Positions 31,922 through 40,502 of a stretch of DNA of 40,502 bases are shown one piece after another. Source of the DNA: Rhodospirillales bacterium. Its GTDB lineage: Bacteria; Pseudomonadota; Alphaproteobacteria; Rhodospirillales; Casp-alpha2. Position numbers and translations under genes: made by a program. The stretch covers positions 1 through 40,502 of the forward strand of contig JAGLED010000036.1 in the NCBI GenBank assembly GCA_023145215.1, read 5' to 3'. The first letter of the stretch is position 1. Each line of letters opens with the position of its first letter. The notes below the pieces were generated by a model. That model was given only the letters and a program-made list of their open reading frames with translations. It did no database searches and was not told where the DNA came from.

Positions 31922-34900
31922 GTAGCGACGCCTCGTACCGCATTCGCAACCGCACCGGCCAACAGATCGCCGCCGCCCAACCGGAAGCGTCGGTTTGGGT
32001 GTCGGCCAACGCCGGCACCGGAAAGACGGGGGTGCTCGTCGACCGCATCTCGCGATTGCTGCTAGCGGGGGTCGAGCCGGAACGCATCCTGTGTCTCACC
32101 TTCACCAAGGCCGCCGCTGCGGAAATGGCCAACCGGTTGGCCGAACTACTGGGCCGCTGGGCGGCGATGCCGGACGATGTCCTGACCAAAGAACTCCGCG
32201 CCCTGGGCGAAAACCCAGTCGATGAAGATTTGCTTCAGCGCGCGCGCAGCCTGTTCGCGATGACGCTGGAAGCGCCCGAAGGGCTTCGCATCCGCACCAT
32301 TCACGCGTTCTGTGAATCGCTCTTGGGGCGCTTCCCCCTCGAAGCCGAGATCACGCCGGACTTCCGCGTCATGGACGACCGCGATCAGCGCGAGCTTCAA
32401 CTTCAGGCCCGCGACCAGGTGCTGTCGGAGGCGGCGGCGCGCGGCACAGACCTGACCGCCGCGCTTTCCGCCGTCGCCGCCCTGGTGAACGAGGAACAGT
32501 TCGCCGGATTGATGAAGGAACTGGACGGCACCCGGACGCGGTTCCGGGAGGCGCTGGCGCGGCACGGTGGACCCAAAGGATTGGGGGATGCGGTCTATGA
32601 GACCCTCGGCATCGATCCCGATACCACCGCCGAGGACCCCGTCCGCCGGGCGTGCGAAATCGACGAAGAGACCCGCGCCGATCTCGAACGACTTTGCGCC
32701 GCATGGGACGAAGGCGCCGCGACCAACAACGGTTTCGCCCGCGACGTCCGGCAATGGCTGGCGATGCAGCCCGAACAACGCATGACCTGCTGGCGCGAGC
32801 TGTATGCGTCAGTATTCCTCAAGAAGGACGGCGCCCTGAAAGCGGACAGCACACTATTATCCAAGGGCGCGCTGACATTCGACGAGGGTGCATTGGCCAT
32901 CGCCCGGCAACGGGGCGAAAGCTGCATCGAAACCCTCGACCTGATCAAGGCGATCAGCGTCGCCGCCGCGACCCGCGCGCTGATCGGCGTCGGTGCGGCG
33001 CTCATCGATGCCTACGAACACATCAAGGCGCGGCACGCGCGCCTCGACTACGACGATCTGATCCAGCACGCCTCCAGATTATTGAGCAGCGCCGCCGGGG
33101 TCAGCTGGGTGCATTACAAGCTCGACGGCGGCATCGAGCACGTGCTGGTCGATGAGGCGCAGGACACCAGCCCCGACCAGTGGCAGGTCATCGAAGAGAT
33201 CGCGTCGGACTTCTTTTCCGGTCAGAGCCGTTACGAGGAAACTGCCGAGCGGCCGCGCACGGTGTTCGCGGTCGGCGACGAGAAACAATCGATCTACAGT
33301 TTCCAGGGCGCGGACCCGGTGATGTTCGGCACAATGAGAGGCCGCTTCGGCGAACAGGTCACCACCATCGGCAGGGTCTGGAAGCCGGTCGACATGGCCG
33401 AAAGTTTCCGTTCCGGCCCGGCGGTCCTGGATATCGTCGACAAGGTGTTCGAGAACGAGGACGCCGCGCGCGGCCTCAGCTTCGCGGGCGAAAAGGTACG
33501 CCACCATTCCGCCCGGCAGGGTCAGGCAAGCTCGGTCACCCTCTGGCCGAAAGAGGAACCGGGCGAAGACGACGGCGACGACGATCCATGGGACGTGCCG
33601 CTCGATCATATCGGCGCCGACAGCCCGCTGGCCCGCGTCGCGGTCAGGATCGCCGATACGGTCGATCATTGGATCAGATCGGGCGAGATTTTACCGGCGC
33701 AGGGCCGTGCCGTCCGGCCGGGCGACGTGCTGATCCTCGTCCAACGCCGCCGCCGTATGGCGGAACTTCTGGTCGCGGCGCTGAAAGAACGGGGGATTCC
33801 CGTGTCCGGGCGCGACCGCATGATCCTGCCGGACCAGTTGGTGATCCAGGACCTGATCGCGCTCGGCCGGCTGACACTATTGCCGGATGACGACCTGAAC
33901 ACCGCGACGGTCCTCAAGGGGCCGCTGATCGGATTGACGGAAGATCAGTTGTTCGAAGTCGCTTACGGCCGCGACGGGACGGTGTTGGAGGCGTTGCGCA
34001 CCAAACAGGACGACGATCCGGCGTTCGCCGCCGCGTGGCAGCAAATCTCCGAATGGCGCGCCCGCGCCGACTTCACGCCGCCGTTCGAGTTCTTCTCGGG
34101 CGTGCTGCATGCCGATCAGGGCCGGAAGAAGCTGCTGGCCCGGCTCGGCCCCGACGCCGCAGACCCGATCGACGACTTTCTCGCCGCCGCGCTCGATTTC
34201 GAAAGCGACCACGTTCCCTCCATGGAAGGGTTCCTGCACTGGATCGAGGTCGGCAACACGGAAGTGAAGCGCGACCTGGAACAGGGCCGGAACGAGGTTC
34301 GCGTCATGACGGTACACGGCGCCAAGGGCCTGCAGGCGGAGATCGTCTTCCTCGCCGATGCGTGCTCGGTCCCGGCCCCGCAGACCGACGATAAGATTCG
34401 CTGGCTGGACGACGGCGTGTTGCCCGTCTGGCCGGCGTTCGCCGATGACGAGACCGAGGATCTGAAAGCGATCAAGGAGCGTAAGCGCGCCGCCGCCTTG
34501 GAAGAATACCGACGCCTGTTGTACGTCGCGCTGACCCGGGCCAAGGACAGGCTCTACGTCACCGGCTTCACGAACAAACGCCAGTCAAAAGAGACCTCGT
34601 GGTACGACATGGTGGAGTCTGCGATCTCGGAACTCGGCGAGACGGTGCCGGAAGCCGACGGGCGCACCGCCATCACCTATCAAAAGCCCCAAACCGAGGC
34701 CCCTGACGGCGGCGGCACAGATGAAGGCACGCACCAGAACAACGTCCCGTTTCCGGCATGGGCGACAGTATTTCCGGATAGCGAACCCTTGCCCCCCAAC
34801 CCCCTGAGCCCGTCCCGCCCCGACGACGAAGAGCCCCCGGCCCGATCGCCCCTCGACAGCGACGACGGCCGCCGTTTCAAACGCGGGAACGTGGTGCACG

Positions 34901-35376
34901 CGTTGATGCAGACGTTGCCCGAACTGCCCCCGGACAAACGCCGCGAAGCGGCGGCGCTCTATATTTCGCGCCCGGCGCACGGGTTCGATGCGGGTCAACA
35001 GGCGGCACTTTTGGATGAAGTCATGGCGGTCCTCGAACATCCGGACTTCGCCGCCGTTTTCCAGCCGGGTTCGCGGGCCGAGGTGCCCGTCACGGGGACC
35101 ATCGAAACCGCAGACGGTCTGCGTGTCATATCGGGGCAGATCGACCGCCTTGTGGTGACCGAAAAAGATGTGCTGATCATCGACTTCAAGACCAACCGCC
35201 CACCCCCTGAGCACACCGAACACGTCGCACCGGTCTATCTCAAACAGATGGCGACATACCGCGCGGCGCTGCGTCAAATCTTCCCGGAACGTCCGATTCG
35301 CGCGTTTCTGCTGTGGACAGACGGGCCTAAGTGTATGGAACTGGCGGATGAATTGCTGGCCCCGCACGCACCTTGA
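31918..35376 (+). CDS. addA: AddA helicase-nuclease subunit
   Basis: 1152 residues from ATG 31918, which overlaps the addB TGA (ATGA). An in-frame start at 31891 would lie inside addB. It is a UvrD-type superfamily-1 helicase with all key motifs: Walker A NAGTGKTG (about 33), Walker B VDEAQDTSPDQW (about 410), GDEKQSIYSFQGAD (about 454), VHGAKGLQAEIVFLAD (about 798) and LLYVALTRAKDRL (about 866). The C-terminal nuclease carries GQIDRLVV and IIDFKTNRPPP (about 1075-1100). It is the motor and one nuclease of AddAB. The trxA promoter candidate overlaps its stop codon. Confidence 0.96.
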   Translation: MSSDASYRIRNRTGQQIAAAQPEASVWVSANAGTGKTGVLVDRISRLLLAGVEPERILCLTFTKAAAAEMANRLAELLGRWAAMPDDVLTKELRALGENPVDEDLLQRARSLFAMTLEAPEGLRIRTIHAFCESLLGRFPLEAEITPDFRVMDDRDQRELQLQARDQVLSEAAARGTDLTAALSAVAALVNEEQFAGLMKELDGTRTRFREALARHGGPKGLGDAVYETLGIDPDTTAEDPVRRACEIDEETRADLERLCAAWDEGAATNNGFARDVRQWLAMQPEQRMTCWRELYASVFLKKDGALKADSTLLSKGALTFDEGALAIARQRGESCIETLDLIKAISVAAATRALIGVGAALIDAYEHIKARHARLDYDDLIQHASRLLSSAAGVSWVHYKLDGGIEHVLVDEAQDTSPDQWQVIEEIASDFFSGQSRYEETAERPRTVFAVGDEKQSIYSFQGADPVMFGTMRGRFGEQVTTIGRVWKPVDMAESFRSGPAVLDIVDKVFENEDAARGLSFAGEKVRHHSARQGQASSVTLWPKEEPGEDDGDDDPWDVPLDHIGADSPLARVAVRIADTVDHWIRSGEILPAQGRAVRPGDVLILVQRRRRMAELLVAALKERGIPVSGRDRMILPDQLVIQDLIALGRLTLLPDDDLNTATVLKGPLIGLTEDQLFEVAYGRDGTVLEALRTKQDDDPAFAAAWQQISEWRARADFTPPFEFFSGVLHADQGRKKLLARLGPDAADPIDDFLAAALDFESDHVPSMEGFLHWIEVGNTEVKRDLEQGRNEVRVMTVHGAKGLQAEIVFLADACSVPAPQTDDKIRWLDDGVLPVWPAFADDETEDLKAIKERKRAAALEEYRRLLYVALTRAKDRLYVTGFTNKRQSKETSWYDMVESAISELGETVPEADGRTAITYQKPQTEAPDGGGTDEGTHQNNVPFPAWATVFPDSEPLPPNPLSPSRPDDEEPPARSPLDSDDGRRFKRGNVVHALMQTLPELPPDKRREAAALYISRPAHGFDAGQQAALLDEVMAVLEHPDFAAVFQPGSRAEVPVTGTIETADGLRVISGQIDRLVVTEKDVLIIDFKTNRPPPEHTEHVAPVYLKQMATYRAALRQIFPERPIRAFLLWTDGPKCMELADELLAPHAP

Positions 35377-35401
35377 CGGGGTACGGGGACCTACCTAGAT
35401 T
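35373..35401 (+). promoter_or_regulatory. sigma70-type promoter candidate for trxA
   Basis: TTGACG (35373-35378) and TAGATT (35396-35401) are separated by exactly 17 nt. The -35 box overlaps the addA stop codon. The trxA start lies 72 nt downstream. The match to consensus is good for this GC-rich genome. Confidence 0.5.
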
Positions 35402-35472
35402 CCCTAGACACACTTATTCAGTGACACAGAAACACTGCAATTCGATTTCGCTTTTTTGAAGGGAACCGCCTT

Positions 35473-35790
35473 ATGCCCAAGCAAGTAACCGATAGCTCGT
35501 TCCAGGAGGATGTCCTTGGCGCATCCGGCCCCGTGGTCGTCGATTTCTGGGCCGAATGGTGCGGGCCATGCAAGCAGATCGCCCCGGCGCTGGAGGAAAT
35601 CTCGGCGGAAATGGGCGACAAGGTGACCATCGCCAAGCTGAACATCGACGATAACCCGGAAACGCCGAGCAACTACGGCGTGCGTGGTATTCCGACGCTG
35701 ATGCTGTTCAAGGACGGCGAAGTCGCCGACACCAAGGTCGGCGCGCTGCCCAAGAGCCAGCTGCAGCAGTGGATCGAGCAGAACCTGTGA
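35473..35790 (+). CDS. trxA: thioredoxin
   Basis: A 105-residue classic thioredoxin with active site WCGPCK (near residues 30-35), cis-Pro in GIPTLMLF and no signal peptide, so it is cytoplasmic. It reduces disulfides in ribonucleotide reductase, methionine sulfoxide reductase and other targets with electrons from thioredoxin reductase. An AAGGGA-type RBS lies upstream. Its place after addA is conserved in alphaproteobacteria. It is likely transcribed from its own promoter and ends at the hairpin at 35824. Confidence 0.97.
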   Translation: MPKQVTDSSFQEDVLGASGPVVVDFWAEWCGPCKQIAPALEEISAEMGDKVTIAKLNIDDNPETPSNYGVRGIPTLMLFKDGEVADTKVGALPKSQLQQWIEQNL

Positions 35791-35823
35791 TCCGGCCCGC
35801 TGGGGTCGAATAGACTTTCCTGG

Positions 35824-35845
35824 ACCCCGCCCGAAACGGCGGGGT
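35824..35845 (+). terminator. terminator after trxA
   Basis: ACCCCGCC/GGCGGGGT 8-bp arms enclose CGAAAC and are followed by TCATAGTTT, 34 nt after the trxA stop and 24 nt before the glyoxalase II start. The T tract is weak, so some read-through is possible. Confidence 0.6.
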
Positions 35846-35868
35846 TCATAGTTTGGAGGGATGATGTC

Positions 35869-36639
35869 ATGAGCAAACTGGAAATCAAGCAAATCCCGGT
35901 CCTCAACGACAATTACGTCTACTTGGCGCATTGCCCGGAATCCGATGCGACCGCAGTCGTCGACCCGGCCGTCGCCGGCCCGGTGCTGGACACGCTGGAC
36001 AAGACCGGCTGGAAACTGACGCATATCCTCAACACCCACCACCACAACGACCACACCGGCGGCAATCTAGAACTGAAGAAGGCCACCGGCTGCACCATCG
36101 TCGGCCCGCGCGCCGACCGGGACCGTATCCCCGGCATCGATATCGAGGTCGGCGACGGCGACACCTACAAGTTGGGCAATGCCGAAGCCAAGGTGTTCGA
36201 CGTGCCGGGCCACACGCGCGGCCACATCGCCTACTGGTTCGAAGGTTCCGACGCGCTTTTCTGCGGGGACACGCTGTTCGTGATGGGTTGCGGCAGGTTG
36301 TTCGAAGGCACCCCGGCGCAGATGGTCAACTCGCTCTCGAAATTCGACGATCTTCCCGGCGAGACGAAGGTTTACTGCGCGCACGAATACACGCAATCGA
36401 ACGGCCGCTTCGCGTTGACGGTCGAACCTCACAACGACGACCTGATCGACCTCATGAAGGATGTCGACGCCAAGCGCGAGAAAGGTATCCCGACGGTGCC
36501 GTCCACCCTTGCACAGGAACGCAAGACCAATCCGTTCCTCAGGCCGTCGAGCGACGATATTCAGACGACGCTCGGCATGAAGGGCGCCGACATCGTCGAT
36601 GTGTTCGCCGAAGTGCGCCGCCGCAAGGATAATTTCTGA
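35869..36639 (+). CDS. gloB: hydroxyacylglutathione hydrolase (glyoxalase II)
   Basis: A 256-residue metallo-beta-lactamase-fold enzyme with the binuclear metal motif THHHNDH (near 55-61) followed by GG, then GHTRGHIAYW and FCGDTLFVMGCGRLFEG. The C-terminal HAGH substrate domain ends with RKTNPFLR. It hydrolyses S-D-lactoylglutathione to lactate and glutathione, the second step of methylglyoxal detoxification. GGAGGG lies upstream. Glyoxalase I (gloA) is not in the window. Confidence 0.95.
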   Translation: MSKLEIKQIPVLNDNYVYLAHCPESDATAVVDPAVAGPVLDTLDKTGWKLTHILNTHHHNDHTGGNLELKKATGCTIVGPRADRDRIPGIDIEVGDGDTYKLGNAEAKVFDVPGHTRGHIAYWFEGSDALFCGDTLFVMGCGRLFEGTPAQMVNSLSKFDDLPGETKVYCAHEYTQSNGRFALTVEPHNDDLIDLMKDVDAKREKGIPTVPSTLAQERKTNPFLRPSSDDIQTTLGMKGADIVDVFAEVRRRKDNF

Positions 36640-36660
36640 CCAACGGGCAGCGCCCGGAGA

Positions 36661-37095
36661 ATGAGCGATCCGTTCGACCTCGAAAAGTTCGTCGCCGCGC
36701 AGGACGCGGTCTGGCCGCGCGTCACGGCGGAGCTGACCGCCGGTCATAAACTTTCGCACTGGATGTGGTTCGTGTTCCCGCAGATCGCGGGCCTGGGCAT
36801 GAGTGCGACGTCGAGAAAATACGCGATCCCGAACATCGACGCCGCCCGGGCCTATCTCAAACATCTGACATTGGGCAGCCGCCTCGACGAAGCGACGCGC
36901 CTCGTGCTGCGCCACACCCACAAAAGCGCGGAACAGATTTTCGGATCGATCGATGCGGTAAAATTCAGGTCATCGATGACGCTGTTCGAAGCAGCCGGCG
37001 GCTTGCCGATCTTCGCCGAGGCGCTGACCGCGTTCTATGGCGGCGAACGGGATCAAAAGACCCTCGCGATCCTCGCGGCAAAAGACAGAGCCTGA
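36661..37095 (+). CDS. DUF1810 family protein
   Basis: A 144-residue soluble protein matching the DUF1810 family: FVAAQDAVWPRVTAEL at the start, HWMWFVFPQIAGLG (about 33-46), SRKYAIPNIDAARAYL, and a C-terminal DAVKFRSSMTLF segment. It has no known function; members are single-domain helical proteins often found singly. It begins 21 nt after gloB with GGAG very close to the ATG, so the two may be co-transcribed. Confidence 0.9.
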   Translation: MSDPFDLEKFVAAQDAVWPRVTAELTAGHKLSHWMWFVFPQIAGLGMSATSRKYAIPNIDAARAYLKHLTLGSRLDEATRLVLRHTHKSAEQIFGSIDAVKFRSSMTLFEAAGGLPIFAEALTAFYGGERDQKTLAILAAKDRA

Positions 37096-37172
37096 TAGCG
37101 TGTCGCCCTGTCCGCGGTCAGGGCCATGCGCCGAGACGGATGTTACACACCCCCCTTCAGATGAGGCCGCAT

Positions 37173-37216
37173 GATCCTCATCCTGAGGAGGCCCGCAGGT
37201 CCGTCTCGAAGGATCG
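37173..37216. repeat. partial dispersed repeat (CATCCTGAGGAGG / TCTCGAAGGAT type)
   Basis: CCTCATCCTGAGGAGG, then CGTCTCGAAGGAT, matches the well-known small repeat found between genes in many alphaproteobacteria. The usual closing GAGG after GGAT is absent, so this copy looks decayed on one side. The copy sits between the DUF1810 gene and the convergent phosphate transporter. Confidence 0.65.
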
Positions 37217-37266
37217 GTCCGCGGCACACATATCAGGTTTGTTGCTGATCGGTTGTCCTCGGGTCC

Positions 37267-37280
37267 CCCGCTTCGGCGGG
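37267..37280. terminator. hairpin next to the Na/Pi transporter stop
   Basis: CCCGC-TTCG-GCGGG is a stable 5-bp stem with a UUCG-type loop, 1 nt beyond the transporter stop codon. No T tract follows, so the terminator call is weak. Confidence 0.35.
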
Positions 37281-37281
37281 C

Positions 37282-38982
37282 CTACGACGACGGCGCTTCC
37301 TTGATGCCGGCGCTGCGTTCGGCGCGGTCGCGGGCCTCTTCCGCTTGCGATTTCAGGCGGCTTACGGTCAGTTCGCCGGCACGGTCCAGGATCGGATAGG
37401 CGACCGACGTCAGGTGGCCGTTGATCCTTTTCAGATCGCGCAGCACGTCGAGGTGAAGCGCACTTGTTTCGATGGAATCGGCGCGGCCCTCGGCGATGCG
37501 GGCATAGTGGCTTTCCGAGAAATCGCGTTCCAGATCGCGTACGGTTACTTTCTGGCGGATCAGCATGCGCGCCATGTCGACATCGCCCGACATGAACACG
37601 TTCATGGCCAGATCGAAGTTGTCGAGAATGCGGGCATGGAACGCCTTCAGTTCCGTTAGCCCCTGCTCTGAGAAGCTGGCGCGCTTCTTGATCTTCTTAG
37701 CGGCGAGATCCATCAGGTTCTTGTCGATGATGTCGCCGATGTGCTCGAGGTTGGTGGTGAAGCTCAGCACCTCGATATTCCGCTCGCTCTCATCCTTGTC
37801 GAGCTCTTCCTTGGAAATACGGGTCAGGTAGAGCTTGATCGCCTCGTGAAGCCGGTCGACGACGTCGTCGGCGCGCTCGATATCGCGCACCATCGTCGTG
37901 TCGTTGGTCTGGAAGGCATCAAGGCTGCGGGCCAGCATTTCACGCACCTCGTCACCCATGTTAAGGGCTTCGCGCGACGCACAGGCCAGTGCCACCGAGG
38001 GCGTATCCAGGGACGTCGGGTCGAGATAACGCGGCCCGCCGTCGTCTTCGGCCAGTACCGGGTCGGCGATCAGACGTTCGGTCAATTTGTGGATGACGCC
38101 GACCAGCGGCAAGCAGATCAGCGCCAGACCGATGTTAAAGGCAGTGTGGAAGTTGGCGATCATCCGTGCCGGATGATCGGCGAGGGCCGCCAGATACGGT
38201 TGCACGTAAGGCAGCAAGGCAACGCAGGCGATCGCCCCCGTGCCCCGCATGATCAGGTTGCCGATGGCGACCCTGCGCCCGGCCGGCTTCTCAGCCAAGG
38301 TGGCGATCACCGGAATGATCGCGCCCCCGAGGTTGGCGCCCAGCACCATCGAGAGCGCCAGTTGCATGTTGAGCACCTGCAGCGCCGCCAGGGACATCAC
38401 GAACAGCACGACGGCGACACTCGAATGCATGACCCAGGTCAGAAGTGCGGTCAGCAGCACCGCCAGCATGACCTCATCGGTCAGCGGCTTCAGAATCAGC
38501 GACAGCGTCTCGTTGGTGCGCAGCGGCACCGATGCCTGAGCGATCAGGCTCAACGCCAGCAGGATCAGGCCGAGGCCGATGGCGGTGCGGGAAAGCGCGC
38601 GCCGGCGGCTCGCTTCGGACGACAGAAACGCCATCACCCCGCCACCGATCAACAACGGCGACAGCCAGTGCAGATCGAACGACAGCAACTGAACCACCAT
38701 CGTCGTGCCGACGTCGGCGCCGAGAATAATCGCCAGGGCGGCAGCCCCCGTAATCAGTCCGCGGCCGGCAAAAGATGAAAGAATCAGCGCCGTCGCCGTT
38801 GAACTCTGCAGGATCGCGGTGACGACGAAGCCGGCACCGAAGCCGCGGATCGGCTTGCCCGCCGTCATCGAGAGCGCACGGCGCAGTTCCGCGCCGAACG
38901 ACCGCATGACGCCGGTGCGCACCATGCGGATGCCCCAAAGCATCAACGCGACGCCACCGAAAATATTGATCAGAATGTCCAC
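37282..38982 (-). CDS. Na+/phosphate cotransporter family protein with PhoU-like domain
   Basis: A 566-residue protein. The N-terminal half (about 1-310) is a polytopic Na/Pi cotransporter (PNaS/NptA) domain with the inverted-repeat motifs ILQSSTATALI (about 57-67) and a second HSSVAVVL copy (about 171), plus LGANLG. The C-terminal half (about 340-550) is a helical PhoU-like regulatory domain with RDIERADDVVDRLHEAI and NLEHIGDIID. It is likely low-affinity phosphate uptake or efflux in the inner membrane. The start is GTG 38982 with no strong RBS. It is monocistronic; no pst or pho genes are nearby. Confidence 0.92.
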   Translation of the reverse strand: MDILINIFGGVALMLWGIRMVRTGVMRSFGAELRRALSMTAGKPIRGFGAGFVVTAILQSSTATALILSSFAGRGLITGAAALAIILGADVGTTMVVQLLSFDLHWLSPLLIGGGVMAFLSSEASRRRALSRTAIGLGLILLALSLIAQASVPLRTNETLSLILKPLTDEVMLAVLLTALLTWVMHSSVAVVLFVMSLAALQVLNMQLALSMVLGANLGGAIIPVIATLAEKPAGRRVAIGNLIMRGTGAIACVALLPYVQPYLAALADHPARMIANFHTAFNIGLALICLPLVGVIHKLTERLIADPVLAEDDGGPRYLDPTSLDTPSVALACASREALNMGDEVREMLARSLDAFQTNDTTMVRDIERADDVVDRLHEAIKLYLTRISKEELDKDESERNIEVLSFTTNLEHIGDIIDKNLMDLAAKKIKKRASFSEQGLTELKAFHARILDNFDLAMNVFMSGDVDMARMLIRQKVTVRDLERDFSESHYARIAEGRADSIETSALHLDVLRDLKRINGHLTSVAYPILDRAGELTVSRLKSQAEEARDRAERSAGIKEAPSS

Positions 38983-39118
38983 GTGAGTGACTGTGCCCTT
39001 CGAGAAACCGCGGGCACATTGTTGTTGGAAAATCTGTGTTTATGCCCGGATTGGTGATTTTATACGCACTTATTGCGTCAAATTCAACCGAAAACCGGGA
39101 TTCCCGATGAATCAGGTG

Positions 39119-39922
39119 TTATTTTTTCCTGAGATAGATCAGCCAGTACACCAACGCCACGAAGACGCTGCCGCCCACGATATTCCCCGCCGTCACCGGG
39201 ATCATGTTGGCGGCAACCCCCGCCATATCGATGTTCGCGCCGATCAGCCAACCGACCGGGATCAGGTACGCATTGGCGATCGAGTGCTCGAAGCCGAGCG
39301 CGACGAACGCCGAGATCGGGAAAACGATCGCCAGAATCTTCCCCGACACCGAATGCGCCGCAAAGCAAAGCCACACCGCGAGGCAGACCAGCGCGTTGCA
39401 CAAGAGCCCGCGCACGAATGCCTGCAACGGCGGCAGGGCCACCTTGGCCTCGGCAATCCCGACCGCGGTCTTGGCGATCGCGCCGCCGCCGATATCGAGC
39501 GAGCCGGAAAGCACCATCAATACCGCCATCGCAAGGCTGCCGATGACATTCCCGATGAACACGACGACCCAGTTCTTTATCAGCGCGCCGGTCGAAATCT
39601 TGCGGTCGGCCCAGGCCATGACGATCAGGTTGTTACCGGTGAACAGTTCTGCGCCTGCGACGACGACGAGGATCAGGCCGAGCGAAAACGCGACCCCGCC
39701 CAGCAACCGCCCGGGGCCGAGCCCGAGACCGCTTCCCGTCATCACCAGTGTGAACAGCATTGCCCCGAAGGCGATGAACGCACCCGCCAGAAGCGCCAGC
39801 ACGAAGGTGCTCAACAAAGGCAAGGCCGCCTTGGCGACGCCGGCGTTTTCGACCCGGCGCGCGATCTCGGCCGGCGCGTAGGAGTCGATTCCGCTCACCG
39901 GATTGGGCGTGCTGTCTGCCAT
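39119..39922 (-). CDS. formate/nitrite transporter (FNT) family channel
   Basis: 267 residues from ATG 39922, with GGGAGAG directly upstream; an in-frame start 20 codons earlier lacks an RBS. There are six hydrophobic helices. FNT signatures are present: GAELFTGNN (end of TM2, broken helix), NALVCLAVWL, and GFEHSIANAYLIP with the pore histidine. The family passes formate, nitrite, hydrosulfide or lactate-type monovalent anions. No pyruvate-formate lyase, nitrite reductase or sulfite genes are near, so the substrate is open. Confidence 0.93.
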   Translation of the reverse strand: MADSTPNPVSGIDSYAPAEIARRVENAGVAKAALPLLSTFVLALLAGAFIAFGAMLFTLVMTGSGLGLGPGRLLGGVAFSLGLILVVVAGAELFTGNNLIVMAWADRKISTGALIKNWVVVFIGNVIGSLAMAVLMVLSGSLDIGGGAIAKTAVGIAEAKVALPPLQAFVRGLLCNALVCLAVWLCFAAHSVSGKILAIVFPISAFVALGFEHSIANAYLIPVGWLIGANIDMAGVAANMIPVTAGNIVGGSVFVALVYWLIYLRKK

Positions 39923-40018
39923 GATCGCTCTCCCGTAAAGTCTCGATTTTGAAACGTACGGCGAACCGCGCGCGCCGCACATTGTCCTAAATCAATCGGC
40001 GGAGACCGCCAAAACATA

Positions 40019-40046
40019 CCGCCGCCCCGGTTCCCCGGCGCGGCGG
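40019..40046 (-). terminator. rho-independent terminator of ilvE
   Basis: CCGCCGCCCCGG and CCGGCGCGGCGG pair at 11 of 12 positions around a TTCC loop. Read on the minus strand it is followed by TATGTTTT, about 30 nt after the ilvE stop. Confidence 0.75.
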
Positions 40047-40077
40047 CATGAAAATCGTAACATATACCGGGAACTAA

Positions 40078-40502
40078 TCAGGCGGCCGCGTCGGCTTTCG
40101 TCTTGCCCACGGTCCGGTCGTAATCTTCCATCAGCTGACGGCAGATTTCACCCGGCGTGAAGGTGTATTCGCCGATCACCCCGACCGGCGTCACTTCCGC
40201 GGCCGTGCCGGTCAGGAAGCATTCGGACGCGTCAGCCATTTCTTCCGGCATGATCGCGCGTTCGACCACATCGATGCCGCGCTTCTTGGCCAGATCGATG
40301 ACGGTGCGGCGCGTGATGCCATCGAGGAAGCAATCCGGCTTCGGCGTGTGCAGCTTGCCATCGGACATGACGAAGAAGATGTTCGCCCCCGTCGCTTCGG
40401 CGATCTGACCGCGGTAATCCAGCATCAGCGCATCCTGATAGCCGGCCGCCTCGGCCGTGTGCTTGGAGAGCGTGCAGATCATGTAGAGACCGGCGGCCTT
40501 CG
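40078..40502 (-). CDS. ilvE: branched-chain amino acid aminotransferase, C-terminal part
   Basis: The 140 C-terminal residues are visible and the frame stays open to the right edge, starting KAAGLYMICTLSKHTAEAAGY. The class-IV PLP aminotransferase features are clear: the LMLDYRGQIAEATGANIFFV stretch with its PLP-phosphate Gly/Thr, GITRRTVIDLA, and ASECFLTGTAAEVTPV. It carries out the last step of Leu, Ile and Val synthesis with glutamate as donor. The catalytic Lys lies before the visible part, so activity cannot be checked here. Confidence 0.93.
   Translation of the reverse strand, partial: KAAGLYMICTLSKHTAEAAGYQDALMLDYRGQIAEATGANIFFVMSDGKLHTPKPDCFLDGITRRTVIDLAKKRGIDVVERAIMPEEMADASECFLTGTAAEVTPVGVIGEYTFTPGEICRQLMEDYDRTVGKTKADAAA

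Overview
The window is a GC-rich chromosomal stretch from an alphaproteobacterium. It is probably a free-living, aerobic Rhodospirillales-like organism; this placement is inferred from gene content and order. No 16S or tRNA gene is visible to confirm it. The diagnostic features are a ChvI/ChvG - short HprK - RapZ - EIIA(Man) - HPr - EI cluster, followed by ahcY, a DivL-like PAS kinase, then tsaE - amgK - murU - addB - addA - trxA. The same backbone, with pckA near chvI, is known from rhizobia and other alphaproteobacteria. I see no phage, IS element, CRISPR array or plasmid gene. This is core chromosome with a few accessory genes between conserved blocks.

Layout. 1-3.1 kb (minus): the 5' part of a large fusion gene, namely a degenerate flavodiiron-type (ODP) metallo-beta-lactamase domain, a very acidic linker and a DHH/DHHA1 phosphoesterase, followed upstream by a signal-less THI5/NMT1-like binding protein. 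3.4-5.2 kb (plus): an orphan membrane histidine kinase. 5.2-10.3 kb: pckA, a HugZ-like protein, a PCu(A)C copper chaperone, a TerC metal exporter with a structured leader, and a folate-domain-less (MesD-like) methionine synthase. 10.4-16.7 kb (plus): chvI-chvG-hprK-rapZ-manX-ptsH-ptsI, with several overlapping start/stop codons. 16.8-23.6 kb (plus): a TPR-like protein of unknown role, ahcY behind a strong palindromic operator, an orphan zeta-toxin-like kinase, the DivL-like kinase and a small membrane-anchored unknown. 23.6-26.6 kb (minus): a class-V PLP enzyme, a dihaem cytochrome c and a ferredoxin/flavodoxin-NADP reductase. 26.7-37.1 kb (plus): tsaE-amgK-murU-addB-addA, trxA, a glyoxalase II and a DUF1810 protein. 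37.3-40.5 kb (minus): a Na/Pi cotransporter, a formate/nitrite-type channel and the 3' part of ilvE.

How the genes work together. ChvG/ChvI senses envelope stress or acidity. The incomplete PTS (EI, HPr, EIIA, HprK, with no sugar permease) is expected to be regulatory, with outputs on carbon and nitrogen metabolism that fit the nearby pckA. AhcY and the MesD-like protein both belong to the methyl/homocysteine cycle. AmgK and MurU recycle peptidoglycan amino sugars, TsaE serves tRNA t6A synthesis, and AddAB repairs double-strand breaks.

Most notable points: (i) the ODP-acidic linker-DHH fusion, whose ODP half has lost nearly all iron ligands; (ii) the DivL-like kinase, which carries methionine where kinases have His and Caulobacter DivL has Tyr; (iii) near-identical 14-bp palindromes upstream of pckA and of the MesD-like gene; (iv) a four-half-site operator in front of ahcY; (v) a hairpin leader whose base meets the terC ribosome binding site; (vi) a MesD-like enzyme without its DUF1852 partner nearby.
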